DNA of 16,991 bases, from the NCBI GenBank assembly GCA_018658605.1, contig JABHUV010000185.1, positions 1-16,991 of the forward strand, given 5' to 3'. A program made the position numbers and the translations under genes. Origin of the DNA: Planctomycetaceae bacterium. Its GTDB lineage: Bacteria; Planctomycetota; Planctomycetia; Pirellulales; Pirellulaceae. Every line of letters starts with the position of its first letter. Position 1 is the stretch's first letter. The notes under the pieces are model-generated. The model saw only the letters and a program-made list of their open reading frames with translations, was not told where the DNA came from and did not search any database. This document shows, in pieces, positions 7,334 through 15,922 of the stretch.

Positions 7334-8767
7334 TTATTCAGGAGTGAAGTCATGAGTGATCGTAAATTGTCGTGTTTGCTGCTGCCCATTTTGAAAGGCT
7401 CGCACAATCACCTGAAACCCGCGTAAGGAAATTGGGTAGGGGGGCATGGTTTCTGCTTCCATTATATCATCAATGCCACCGGAGGAATTGTTATCGATTC
7501 CATCATTGCCTTCATCAACCAGTCCGTTGGTGTTCTGATCCACGCCATCGCGTTCATACTCGATCGTCCATGTATCGAAAACACTACAATTGCCAAACGT
7601 ATAGTAACCGGAACCAGCGGGATATAAAGGTGGTACGATCTTTGTGTTGAGTTGTGCTCGGTTATCCGCAGTCAGACATAGAAGACTGCCTAATTGATTG
7701 CGCACCGTCGGTGCGAGATTGGTTAAACGAGACGCAAAACCGAGATCAATATAGGCACCGTGTCCAATCGCTACAGTCGAAGCCCGTAGCTCATATCCTG
7801 GATCACCAGGAGTTAACGGTTCACTGCCAGTGCTGTCAGCCACGATTTTGACCAACGGATCGTACACTCGTACGTCAAACCCGATCACTTGGTCAAATAC
7901 GACATCTTCGCCCATGAACGTGTCATATTGAAACGGGAGTCGTGCTGTTGTAAATGGATGTGGGAAATTGGCGTCTTGGTTCGTGTTGCCTGGACTCGTT
8001 GGCAGATGGGCGATGCGGTTTTTACGCAAAGTAAGATCTGCTAGTGTGTTGGCGCTAACTGTCCCGTTGGCGTTAATGCGGATGGAAATATCGTTCTTAT
8101 TGAGGAACGCAACTAAATTACTAGTGTTCACACCTGGGAGTATGCCAGCGTCGTTGTTGAGATCAGGGCGAATCAACAACGCTCGGCGACGTAAGGTGGC
8201 CAAGGGCATGTCGTTGTGTTTTGTCAGAGCAATCAGGCCTTCGCTCGGTTCATCGGAATTTCCGTTACCGTCGTTGTCGATGCCATCGCGGAGGAATTCC
8301 GTATTGCGAGGTTCTAGCCAATAAATGATCTCAGCGTTGGGTGAGGTAATCGTTTCAAACGGTTGACTACTGGCGACGAACATTCCTTGCACTCGTCCAG
8401 AAAAAGGTTCACCCAGTCGCCGTGAAGTAAACATGATGACGTCGTCGGTATCACCCGACAGGGTGTCAGTTGCGGATTGGGGAAAATCATTGTCGACGCC
8501 TTCGATAATTTCAAAATACCCCATCGCTGATGCAGCGGTTGTGTTGGGCGTTGCTTGTACGGTGATGCCGCGGAAATCTTCACGTAGTAGATTAGTAACG
8601 TTGCGCAATTGACCCGATAATTGTACGTTTGCCCGACCTTTGTTGACGGCATTGGCTATTTGCCGAAAGGCTTCAATGACCCCTAGTACTAGCAATAAGC
8701 CAACAGTTGAGGCGACGAGAAGTTCGACGATGGTAAAACCACCATGATGACGACGTTTTCGATTCAT
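7334..8767 (-). CDS. Long pseudopilin (prepilin-type N-terminal methylation domain, PilW/GspJ-like)
   Basis: This 477-aa protein starts with a type IV prepilin leader: basic MNRKRRHHGG, predicted cleavage after G10, then FTIVELLVASTVGLLLVLGV with Glu at mature position +5. After leader cleavage by PilD-type peptidase it should join a type IV pilus or type II secretion pseudopilus. The hydrophobic helix (11-30) leads into a heptad-like stalk (31-68) and a large globular domain, far longer than the ~200-aa GspJ. Two Asp/Asn/Gly-rich stretches (161-174 and 407-434) look like Ca2+-binding loops. The frame extends upstream to a GTG at 8833, but ATG 8767 puts the leader at the very N terminus, as the family requires. 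No SD is visible. It is the first gene of the leftward run and is divergent from the DUF1559 gene. Confidence 0.85.
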   Translation of the reverse strand: MNRKRRHHGGFTIVELLVASTVGLLLVLGVIEAFRQIANAVNKGRANVQLSGQLRNVTNLLREDFRGITVQATPNTTAASAMGYFEIIEGVDNDFPQSATDTLSGDTDDVIMFTSRRLGEPFSGRVQGMFVASSQPFETITSPNAEIIYWLEPRNTEFLRDGIDNDGNGNSDEPSEGLIALTKHNDMPLATLRRRALLIRPDLNNDAGILPGVNTSNLVAFLNKNDISIRINANGTVSANTLADLTLRKNRIAHLPTSPGNTNQDANFPHPFTTARLPFQYDTFMGEDVVFDQVIGFDVRVYDPLVKIVADSTGSEPLTPGDPGYELRASTVAIGHGAYIDLGFASRLTNLAPTVRNQLGSLLCLTADNRAQLNTKIVPPLYPAGSGYYTFGNCSVFDTWTIEYERDGVDQNTNGLVDEGNDGIDNNSSGGIDDIMEAETMPPYPISLRGFQVIVRAFQNGQQQTRQFTITHDFTPE

Positions 8768-9124
8768 AGAAAATTCAGGCGCAAAGGGTACAGCAAGGAT
8801 ATGTGACCAACATTTGTTTTGAGGGAAAGGCACTACTCTGTAATAATACTCAACCGCAACGATTTGTGGAACGTTATTTTTGTGTTGAGGGCACTGAACT
8901 ATCGTACATTATGTTGTTTTCCCCATTGTGCCTATTGGGAAAGCAATCTAAGTTCTTACGTTTTCACACCGAATTATCACGAATTTGAAAATCAGGCTAC
9001 TGCAAGTATCTACGCGAATTGTTGAAAATAGACGATTGCTATTTGATTTACCATGATCGATATTCCTGTGGACGACTCGGATTTCGGCTAGACAGCAGCA
9101 GGGAAAATTCAGTTCAATACGGCT
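8768..9124. other. Divergent intergenic region between two pilin-like genes
   Basis: This 357-bp AT-rich gap lies between the leftward pseudopilin and the rightward DUF1559 protein and presumably contains both promoters. Short overlapping frames of about 60-68 codons occur on the + strand (from 8803 and 8819). They have no SD, resemble no family I know, and look like chance. No RNA gene, terminator or repeat was recognised. Confidence 0.5.
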
Positions 9125-10141
9125 ATGCAAACAGCGCATAATAAAAAAACTGGGATTAGTAGAGCGGAAGTTTTCATAGCCGTTGCTGTGGCAATGTTGT
9201 TAAGCGGGATTTTGCTCCCCTATGTACTGAAGCAGCGGACAATGAGTCGCCGTAACATGTGTGATTACCGACTTACGGGACTCGGTTACGCCGTCCAGTT
9301 AGCAGAAACAGCCAGCCAGCAACTTCCGACGTATCGCACAGCTTGGCCTGAATTGCACACGAGTCCCCCCCCGATAATCAGGAGTGACCGCATTATCGGT
9401 TGGCAATTCTCGTTATTACCGTATTTGCGTTTGACCCCAGACGCTGTCACAACCACGGATCCGGACGCCGCGCCGCGGATCGGCCCACTATATCATCATT
9501 TTTCCGACTATGTGGATGATTCTACGGCGCAAGCGCAGCAACGACTACACAAACTGTATTTGAATGATTTTGTTTGCCCAGCCAATAATCCGCCCGAGAT
9601 TGACAAAGGCATTTTGCCAGGTGGTTGGAATTCTTACGTTGCCAACGGCGGATTGCCGGATGTTGTGGGATCACCGGATTCAATTTACACAGTTGATTCT
9701 ATCGCGAATGGGTTGTTTGTTGATGATCCAGCTTTATCACAACACGTCGGTCACCGCGCATTCTTTGGATTTCAATATATTGCAGACGGAGATGGGCTCG
9801 ATAAAACTTTGATGTTGTCAGAAAATATTGACAGTGGTAAATGGACTGACACTTCTCAGGCAGCGTTGCTTTTCCATTGGCAAATTGACGCGCCGCTTCC
9901 AGCAGGAGTGAAAACACCACGCGTGCTCGGAATTAATATTCAGCGGGGGCAAGTAATTTCCGGTGACATACGTTTTGCGCGCATCTCCAGCAACCATGCA
10001 GGGGGGGCAAACGTGATTTTTGTTAGCGGTCGCACTCAATTTATAAGCGAGAATATTGACCCGCGAGTCCTGCGATACATGATGACATCGCGTGATGCTG
10101 AATGTACGTGGCCAGGAACGACCATTTCGATTTTTGAATAG
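9125..10141 (+). CDS. DUF1559 family pilin-like protein, diverged
   Basis: This 338-aa member of the DUF1559 family is of a type strongly expanded in planctomycetes and named for a pilin-like N terminus and a C-terminal H-X9-DG motif. The leader MQTAHNKKTG is followed by ISRAEV, so a Gly(-1) and Glu(+5) remain, but the usual F(+1) is Ile and the helix carries Arg at +3. The hydrophobic helix spans 16-34. Family landmarks follow: RRNMC (42-46), NSYVANGG (169-176), TLMLSEN (228-234), and the terminal HAGGANVIFVSG (291-302), where the usual DG is SG. The function of the family is unknown; it is assumed to be a pseudopilin-like surface or secretion component. The ATG at 9125 has no SD. It stands alone, 7 nt from the convergent epimerase. 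Family assignment is firm, function is not. Confidence 0.85.
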   Translation: MQTAHNKKTGISRAEVFIAVAVAMLLSGILLPYVLKQRTMSRRNMCDYRLTGLGYAVQLAETASQQLPTYRTAWPELHTSPPPIIRSDRIIGWQFSLLPYLRLTPDAVTTTDPDAAPRIGPLYHHFSDYVDDSTAQAQQRLHKLYLNDFVCPANNPPEIDKGILPGGWNSYVANGGLPDVVGSPDSIYTVDSIANGLFVDDPALSQHVGHRAFFGFQYIADGDGLDKTLMLSENIDSGKWTDTSQAALLFHWQIDAPLPAGVKTPRVLGINIQRGQVISGDIRFARISSNHAGGANVIFVSGRTQFISENIDPRVLRYMMTSRDAECTWPGTTISIFE

Positions 10142-10148
10142 GTCGGAG

Positions 10149-11126
10149 TTAGCGATTGAATTCATCGCGTACGTCGGCGATGATCTTTTCAATCCCGCAA
10201 TGATTGGGGGCGCCAATTAGATTACTGATTTTTGTGAGATCAGGGACGCGCCGGCGAATATCTTCAAACGACTCGTCATACGCATCCGTATACGTTTGGA
10301 ATTCAACCTGTGATTTAGAATCACACACTTCGATTACTTTGTCAGCCAACTCCAGAATGGTAATCGGCGTGTCGCTGCCAATATTGACGACTTCGCCCAC
10401 GGCAGCATCCGTCTGCATCAAGGTGAGGACGGCTGCGATGACGTCTTGTACATGTGCAAAGCAGCGGATCTGAGTGCCGTCATCATGAACAATCAACGGT
10501 TCACCCTTGAGTGCTGCCTGCACAAATCTCGGCAACACCATCCCATAGGCTCCGGTTTGGCGTGGGCCCACTACATTAAAAAACCGTCCAATGACGATAG
10601 GCAGGTTGTGCTCTTTGACGCAAGCCAGCGCTAGAAACTCATCAATCGCTTTGGACACTCCATAGGACCAACGTGGACGGGTAGTCGAGCCAAACACGAG
10701 GTCGTCTTCTTCGGTCCAAGTTTCTTTTGGATTCTTACCGTAGACTTCACTAGTAGATGAAAAGAATGTCCGTACGGACTCACCGTTTTCCACTCGTTGA
10801 CGTAGCGCCGCCATTAACAATTGTGTCGGATAGATGTTACGCTCGATCGTTTCAATAGGTTTACTGGCAATGAGCGCCACGCCCACGGCAGCCGCTAGGT
10901 GGTAAACTTGATCTTGTCCAGCAACCACTTGGTTCATGAGTGTTTCATTACCAATGTCACCTTGGATATAGGTTAGGGACGGATTATCAATAACATGGGT
11001 GAGGTTGCTGGCACTGCCCGTCGACTGGTCATCGACAATCGTGACTTGGTCTCCCCGCGCAAGCAGTGCGGTTGTGAGATGTGAGCCGATAAAGCCGGCT
11101 CCGCCAGTGATCAAAACGTTCGGCAA
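10149..11126 (-). CDS. NAD-dependent nucleotide-sugar epimerase/dehydratase (extended SDR)
   Basis: This 325-aa extended short-chain dehydrogenase/reductase is of the GalE/RmlB/UDP-glucuronate decarboxylase type. The Rossmann motif GGAGFIG is at 8-14. Acidic VDD at 31-33 indicates NAD rather than NADP. HLAA (76-79), the catalytic SST region (123-125, in SSTSEVYG) and YGVSK with Y155/K159 complete the active site. RFFNVVGPRQ (181-190) and the C-terminal RRRVPDLTK (291-299) are typical of nucleotide-sugar enzymes. It is soluble and cytoplasmic and is expected to act on a UDP- or similar nucleotide sugar for glycan synthesis. The exact reaction (4-epimerase, decarboxylase or dehydratase) cannot be separated from sequence alone. 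The start is TTG at 11124-11126, supported by an SD site 8 nt upstream. It has no same-strand partner in the window and is divergent from the TPR operon. Confidence 0.9.
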   Translation of the reverse strand: MPNVLITGGAGFIGSHLTTALLARGDQVTIVDDQSTGSASNLTHVIDNPSLTYIQGDIGNETLMNQVVAGQDQVYHLAAAVGVALIASKPIETIERNIYPTQLLMAALRQRVENGESVRTFFSSTSEVYGKNPKETWTEEDDLVFGSTTRPRWSYGVSKAIDEFLALACVKEHNLPIVIGRFFNVVGPRQTGAYGMVLPRFVQAALKGEPLIVHDDGTQIRCFAHVQDVIAAVLTLMQTDAAVGEVVNIGSDTPITILELADKVIEVCDSKSQVEFQTYTDAYDESFEDIRRRVPDLTKISNLIGAPNHCGIEKIIADVRDEFNR

Positions 11127-11134
11127 GAATGATA

Positions 11135-11139
11135 TCCTT
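11135..11139 (-). promoter_or_regulatory. Ribosome binding site supporting a TTG start
   Basis: On the minus strand AAGGA stands 8 nt before the TTG at 11126. There is no in-frame ATG or GTG between this site and the Rossmann motif, which begins at codon 7, so TTG is the best start for the epimerase. Confidence 0.6.
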
Positions 11140-11320
11140 TTCGATTTATTACGGCTGTTTTTGCATTGATTACCAAAAATACCTAAGTCACCTGGCTACC
11201 CTAAAAACGACAGATGTACATTGGTGACATCGGCAATCAACTCCTTGAATAATCACGTAAATCGGTTTTTTACGCTGACTGTACGTCACTGTGCTTGTTT
11301 CTTAGACTGTCCGTAATGAG

Positions 11321-11326
11321 TATACT
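11321..11326 (+). promoter_or_regulatory. Possible -10 box of the TPR-ExbBD operon
   Basis: TATACT matches the TATAAT consensus at 5 of 6 positions and lies about 90 nt before the chosen ATG of the TPR gene, in the divergent region 11127-11376. No convincing -35 box is found at 16-18 nt; TTGTTT lies 20 nt upstream. Treat as a candidate only. Confidence 0.25.
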
Positions 11327-11412
11327 ATTATTGATTACAAACTTTTTGAAAAATACATTTACTTAATTGATTTATCGTGAGGAACTCTCGCATTACGAGA
11401 TGTTGTATTAAT

Positions 11413-14400
11413 ATGTTCAAGTCTAAACTTCGCAGCCTTTCACGGGATTTGAAAACACCCTTATTGTTCACTTTGTTTGTCTCCCTAGTACTAACACTAA
11501 TGGCGACAAATATATCTGTGGTATGTGCTCAAGAAGAAGGTGCAGATGGTGTTATCAAACTCAAAGAAAAATCATCCCAGGATGCCTTGGATGTCTACTC
11601 TGATGCGGCCAAGTTCCAGAATGGTGCTAAGTTTGAAATTGCTGTTGAGGAATGGGAGGCGTTTCAAAAAGAATTCCAAGATGATCCCTTAGCACCCAAA
11701 GCAATGTATTACTTGGGCATCTGTGCTTTACAACTGCAACAATATGATAAAGCAGCGAGTGCTTTTGAATTTACGGCGACACGATACGCGCAGCATGATA
11801 GTACGGAGCCTGCACTGTTTTACTGGGGTCGCACTCGATATGCGCAGGCCTCATCGTTGCAAGACCTTAAACAAAAACAAGCTCAACTTAAAACGGCCAT
11901 CGGCGCATTTGAAAAACAGCTTGCCGCGTACGCCAAAGGCTCTTTGGCAGATCAGGCGTTATACTTAATGGGTGAATCCCATTATGGTTTGGATGATAAA
12001 CCCGCTGCCATAAAGTCATACCAAGCGGTCGTCGCGGGGTTCCCCAAATCCAAACAGCGAGCAACAGCCGTTTATGCTTTAGGTGCCACGCTGGAGGAAG
12101 AAAAAAAATATATTGAGGCAGGCAAGGCATACGATATTTTCTTAGCGGAATTTCCCGAAGATCCACTCCGTACAGAAATACGGATGCGGAAGGCAGAGAC
12201 AATTTTGCAGGCCAAGAATTATAAAGAAGCCGCCGAAGTGTTTGGTGAAGTTGCTGCGGTAGAAGGGTATACGTTGGCAGACCATTCGCGGATGCGCCAA
12301 GCATTTTGCTTGTTGCAGTTAAAGCAATATGAGGAAGCCACTGCTATTTTTTCAACAGTTTTATCCGCCAAAGAGACAGCTGATTTTCACACCGAAGCTG
12401 CTGGGCATTTGCTGTCGATCTGTCGTGCATATATTAATGACAAAAAGCATGACACAGCGCTTAAATTAGCAGATGCGTTTATTGCAAACGTGATGGACGC
12501 TGAGTTAATTATCCAAGTTAAACTCGCAGCTGCTGATGCACTTGATGGTCAACAAAAATATGATGATTCACGCAAGCGTTATCTTGGAATCGTAGAGCAG
12601 CACGGTAAGCATGCCTTGGCGGCAGATGCTTTGTACTTTGCAACATTTGCTGCGTTGCAACTTAAACAGCACGACAATGTCATTGCCGACGCGAAAACCT
12701 TTTTGGATAAATATCCCAAACACGAATTTCAACCCGATGTTGCTAAACTACTGGAAGAATCCCGCATCCTTAAGAGTGCTGATTTATTTCAAAACAAAAA
12801 ACATGCGGAAGTCGTGGAAATTCTATCGGCGTCAATCAAGGACAGTCCGCAAGGTTCACGAGTGGTCGACAGTTTATTGTTGTTAGCTCGATCTAGTGCC
12901 GCCTTGAAAGAGATTGATGCTGCCAAGGGCTATGCCGCTCGGCTCATCAAAGATTTCCCTGAAAGCAAGCTCGTGGCTGAAGCCCAGTTTCGTTTGGGGG
13001 AATATCATTATGGTGAAAAAGAATATGAACTGGCGATTAAGCAGTACGCAACAGTTGTCAAAGACCATGCTGATTCCGTCTTCGTCGCTAATAGTCTTTA
13101 TAGCCAAGCCTGGAGTGAAGTGCTGATAGGCAAACCGGATGTGGCTGAAACCACCTTTACGACTTTGATTGAAAAACACTCGGAGCACCAATTAGTTAGC
13201 GTGGCACTATTGGGTCGAGGTAAAGTTCGACGACAACAGAAAAAATTCAAAGAGGCGATTGAAGATTTAGATGGGTTCTTGGCATCCAAACCGGACGTTG
13301 GCCAACAAGTGGACGCTTGGTCAGAAAAAGGTAAGTCGCAAATCGGTTTACAGCAAAACGCAGCAGCGATTGAAACGTTCAATCTATTGCTCGCAGCGGA
13401 TGCCAAGGTTGCCGACGCAGATGCGATTCTGTATGAAATTGCTTTTGCTCAGCGAACGCTCGATAAACACGATGCTGCTAAAGCAACCTTTGCAAAACTT
13501 GTTGCCGCTCACGCCGACAGTGCACTTGCTGGGGACGCCCATTTTCGATTAGCGGAATATCAATATGCCGACGAACAATTCAAAGCCGCATTGGTTGACT
13601 ACAACAAAGCAGCAGACAGTTCCCATGGGTCGGATGCATTGAAAGAGAACATCCTTCATAAACAAGCATGGACGCATTACAAGTTAGATGATTTCAAAGC
13701 GAGTGCTGCTGGTTTTAAAGACCAAGTGTCCAAGTATGCTGCGGGTAGTTTTCTACATGATGGCCAATTCATGTTTGCTGAATCTTTATATAAACTCGGT
13801 GATTTCCAAGCCGCTGCCGACGCATTCGCTGCCATTACGAGTGTTACCTTTAAGTCGCCCCAGCACCATTTATTAGTGAGGTTGCACGGTGGTAAAGCAG
13901 CAAGTGAATTAAAGCAATTTGAACAGGCGCGTAGTTTGTTACAACAAGTTGTGGATAACGAAGATGAAGTGGCTGACGGGTATCGCCGCGAAGCACATTT
14001 TGAAATTGGCTGGACCTATGATCGCGAGCAAAATTATGAAAAAGCATTAGTGGCATTTGTAGCCGCCGGTCGTGATCGTGGCCACATTGGCGCTCGGGCT
14101 CATTTTATGATCGGGGATATTGCCTTTAAACAAAAGCAATTTATTGATGCGATCAAGCAATTTGATCGGACTATCTTGCGGTTTGAAGATGAGAATGCTC
14201 CTGCTAATGTTAAGAAGTATCAAGCTCTGGCCGCATTTGAAGCGGGGCGGTGTAAAGAGGTTTTGGCGGGAGTTGCCAAGGATGACAATAAGTTGGACGA
14301 GATGAAAAAGCTCGTAGGCGAAGCCATTACTTACTATCAAATGATTATTGACAAATACCCTGCGACTGAATTAGTGAAAAACGCGAAGGAGCGTATCGCA

Positions 14401-14421
14401 GAACTTGGGAAAATAGAATAG
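11413..14421 (+). CDS. Large secreted TPR-repeat protein (CpoB/YbgF-like, Tol-associated)
   Basis: From ATG 11413 this is 1002 aa. It starts with an export signal: basic residues 3-14, hydrophobic 17-37, probable cleavage after A39 (VVCA then QEE). The rest is almost entirely degenerate tetratricopeptide repeats of the Tol-Pal/YbgF kind, with recurring patterns such as 'A.YYLG.C.LQL.QYDKA...F' and 'A.FRLGEYHYGEKEYE.A...Y..V', about 35-37 residues apart and running to the C terminus. It is rich in Lys, Ala and Gln and has no catalytic motif. It should be a periplasmic scaffold. The frame extends to a GTG at 11377 without an SD; ATG 11413 gives a more usual signal peptide, though the start is not certain. 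It is the first gene of the operon with exbB (69-nt gap), recalling cpoB in tol operons, but is about four times longer than E. coli CpoB. Confidence 0.85.
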   Translation: MFKSKLRSLSRDLKTPLLFTLFVSLVLTLMATNISVVCAQEEGADGVIKLKEKSSQDALDVYSDAAKFQNGAKFEIAVEEWEAFQKEFQDDPLAPKAMYYLGICALQLQQYDKAASAFEFTATRYAQHDSTEPALFYWGRTRYAQASSLQDLKQKQAQLKTAIGAFEKQLAAYAKGSLADQALYLMGESHYGLDDKPAAIKSYQAVVAGFPKSKQRATAVYALGATLEEEKKYIEAGKAYDIFLAEFPEDPLRTEIRMRKAETILQAKNYKEAAEVFGEVAAVEGYTLADHSRMRQAFCLLQLKQYEEATAIFSTVLSAKETADFHTEAAGHLLSICRAYINDKKHDTALKLADAFIANVMDAELIIQVKLAAADALDGQQKYDDSRKRYLGIVEQHGKHALAADALYFATFAALQLKQHDNVIADAKTFLDKYPKHEFQPDVAKLLEESRILKSADLFQNKKHAEVVEILSASIKDSPQGSRVVDSLLLLARSSAALKEIDAAKGYAARLIKDFPESKLVAEAQFRLGEYHYGEKEYELAIKQYATVVKDHADSVFVANSLYSQAWSEVLIGKPDVAETTFTTLIEKHSEHQLVSVALLGRGKVRRQQKKFKEAIEDLDGFLASKPDVGQQVDAWSEKGKSQIGLQQNAAAIETFNLLLAADAKVADADAILYEIAFAQRTLDKHDAAKATFAKLVAAHADSALAGDAHFRLAEYQYADEQFKAALVDYNKAADSSHGSDALKENILHKQAWTHYKLDDFKASAAGFKDQVSKYAAGSFLHDGQFMFAESLYKLGDFQAAADAFAAITSVTFKSPQHHLLVRLHGGKAASELKQFEQARSLLQQVVDNEDEVADGYRREAHFEIGWTYDREQNYEKALVAFVAAGRDRGHIGARAHFMIGDIAFKQKQFIDAIKQFDRTILRFEDENAPANVKKYQALAAFEAGRCKEVLAGVAKDDNKLDEMKKLVGEAITYYQMIIDKYPATELVKNAKERIAELGKIE

Positions 14422-14476
14422 TAGTCAAGGTCTAGGTGTCTCAACAAACGCAGAGAGGCCAGTAGCGATCAACAGA

Positions 14477-14481
14477 GAGGA
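14477..14481 (+). promoter_or_regulatory. Ribosome binding site of the ExbB-like gene
   Basis: GAGGA lies 9 nt before the ATG at 14491 and fixes the start of the ExbB/TolQ-like gene, confirming that the signal-peptide-like N terminus is translated. Confidence 0.6.
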
Positions 14482-14490
14482 ATTTAGCGG

Positions 14491-15408
14491 ATGAGAATGT
14501 TATTTTCACGGCAGCAGTTAAAACGAAGAGTCGTGTTGTTTAGCATGATTGCAGGGTGCATAATTGCCGTCACTATTTTTGCGACATTTGTGCCGCTGGC
14601 AGCGAACGCTCAGGATGCCGAGGGTCCGACAGCCGGTGCTGAAGCGAGCAATAGTGAAGCTGTTGGCAATGAAGCAGTTGTTGATGGCGAAGTGACGAAC
14701 GTGGAGTCTGAAGGGATTAATATATTCACGCTCGTTTTACAGGGTGGTGCCTTTACGATTCCCATTGGGTTAATGTCCTTGATAACCGTGACGTTTATCG
14801 TTGAACGATCTATGGCGCTGCGTCGGGATCGCGTTATCCCCACCGAATTGATTACTGAGTTGGGAGAATTAGCGGAGACTCAATCTCGGTTTGACCCGCG
14901 GGCGGCCTATCGATTGTGCCAGCGATATCCTTCCGCAGCAGCGACGGTGATTCGCTCAATGCTGGTCAAGGTTGGGCGGCCTCAAGCAGAAGTAGACCGA
15001 GCAACGACTGAGACAAGCGAGCGGGAAGCGGATCGTTTGTATGGCAATATTCGCTGGTTGAATCTTTCCGCAGCAGTCTCACCATTGCTGGGGTTACTGG
15101 GAACAGTTTGGGGAATGATTCAAGCGTTTCATGACACGACCGGATTGCCCGCGGGAGTTAATAAAGCGGATTTTCTAGCGGAAGGGATTTATGTCGCGCT
15201 GGTAACCACCCTTTGTGGATTAATGGTTGCGATTCCAGCTGCCGTTTCCTCACATTATCTAGAAGGCCGTTTGCAAAACCTGTTTCATGAAGTGGATGAA
15301 TTGTTGTTTAGCTTGGCGCCGCAAATTGAACGCTTTGAAGGTCGAATGCGGTTTACCAATGCGGATGAAGATGCTGCAGAGGCAGGTGATGATGGTACGA
15401 GTGAATAA
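14491..15408 (+). CDS. MotA/TolQ/ExbB proton channel family protein
   Basis: This 305-aa inner-membrane proton-channel subunit has an N-terminal signal-like segment (basic 10-13, hydrophobic 14-36, ANA site at 38-40) and an Ala/Glu-rich periplasmic stretch (41-75). The three family TMs are at about 84-103, 188-211 and 232-254. The TM2 region carries the conserved SPLLGLLGTVWGMI (197-210), and TM3 opens with the EGIYVALVTTLCGL pattern typical of ExbB/TolQ. The cytoplasmic loop 108-186 is of usual size. The C terminus is acidic (288-305). Family members form a pentamer around an ExbD/TolR dimer and use the proton motive force to drive a TonB/TolA-like partner. It sits between the TPR gene and exbD. 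The signal peptide before TM1 is known in some ExbB proteins, so it is not in itself anomalous. Confidence 0.93.
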   Translation: MRMLFSRQQLKRRVVLFSMIAGCIIAVTIFATFVPLAANAQDAEGPTAGAEASNSEAVGNEAVVDGEVTNVESEGINIFTLVLQGGAFTIPIGLMSLITVTFIVERSMALRRDRVIPTELITELGELAETQSRFDPRAAYRLCQRYPSAAATVIRSMLVKVGRPQAEVDRATTETSEREADRLYGNIRWLNLSAAVSPLLGLLGTVWGMIQAFHDTTGLPAGVNKADFLAEGIYVALVTTLCGLMVAIPAAVSSHYLEGRLQNLFHEVDELLFSLAPQIERFEGRMRFTNADEDAAEAGDDGTSE

Positions 15409-15463
15409 GTGACGATAGTGAAGCAGGAATCATAACAAAGAAGAATAGCAGACTGACACAATT

Positions 15464-15877
15464 ATGGCGGTAAAAATAAAATCTAGTCGAGCACTTGGAA
15501 CACTCAATCTAACACCATTGATTGATGTCGTTTTCTTGCTGTTGGTGTTCTTTCTAGTCGCCACCAGATTTGCGGATGAAGATCGTGAGTTGGACGTGTT
15601 GTTGCCATCTGCAAGCGAGGCAGCGGCTGTGACGGCCGAGCCAAACGAGCTTGCCATTAATATTTCAGAAACGGGGAGCTTCTACATCGGTGGTAAAACG
15701 GTGGATGAAGCCGGATTGTTGGTAATCCTGAATACCGCCGCAAGCAATAATCCCATTGGTCAAACGGTGATTATTCGAGCGGACCAGCGAGTCCCGTTCC
15801 AGTTTGTGACAACGGCGATGAATTTGTGCAATGTAGCTGGCATAGAAGACTATACAATTGCAACAGATAAGGATTAA
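15464..15877 (+). CDS. Biopolymer transporter ExbD/TolR family protein
   Basis: This 137-aa protein has the standard ExbD layout: short basic cytoplasmic N terminus (1-14), one TM (about 17-34) with the proton-carrying Asp (D21 in LTPLIDVVFLLLVFFL), then a periplasmic domain (36-137) ending in the alpha/beta fold with the TVIIRADQRVPFQFV segment (105-119). It would form a dimer inside the ExbB pentamer and couple proton flow to movement in the periplasm. It lies 55 nt after the ExbB gene and 45 nt before the Pro/Gln-rich membrane protein, so co-transcription is likely. No strong SD is visible. Only one ExbD-like gene is present in the window, although many planctomycete operons carry two. Confidence 0.93.
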   Translation: MAVKIKSSRALGTLNLTPLIDVVFLLLVFFLVATRFADEDRELDVLLPSASEAAAVTAEPNELAINISETGSFYIGGKTVDEAGLLVILNTAASNNPIGQTVIIRADQRVPFQFVTTAMNLCNVAGIEDYTIATDKD

Positions 15878-15922
15878 TTAGGAATCGAAGAAGTGACAAT
15901 TACAGAAATTATGGAGTAGGCA

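Larger units (their letters stand above)
11127..11376. other. Divergent intergenic region before the TPR-ExbBD operon
   Basis: This 250-bp AT-rich region lies between the leftward epimerase and the rightward operon. It holds the epimerase SD (11135-11139), a candidate -10 box (11321-11326), and a 13-bp word (11198-11210) found inverted in the region upstream of the glycosyltransferase. No RNA gene was recognised. Confidence 0.5.

Noticed and set aside
8768..8833. Upstream extension of the pseudopilin to a GTG at 8833
   Set aside because: The prepilin leader must be at the N terminus for processing. ATG 8767 gives the standard short basic leader, and the extra 22 residues would bury it.
8803..9025. 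Two overlapping small + strand frames of 61 and 68 codons between the pilin-like genes
   Set aside because: There is no SD, they are in two different frames, their composition is unlike the neighbours, and no recognisable motif is present. They are judged chance frames in an AT-rich promoter region.
10152..10168. Inverted repeat GCGAT-N7-ATCGC just after the DUF1559 stop
   Set aside because: It lies inside the last codons of the convergent epimerase, has a 5-bp stem, and has no U run after it. It is considered coincidental.
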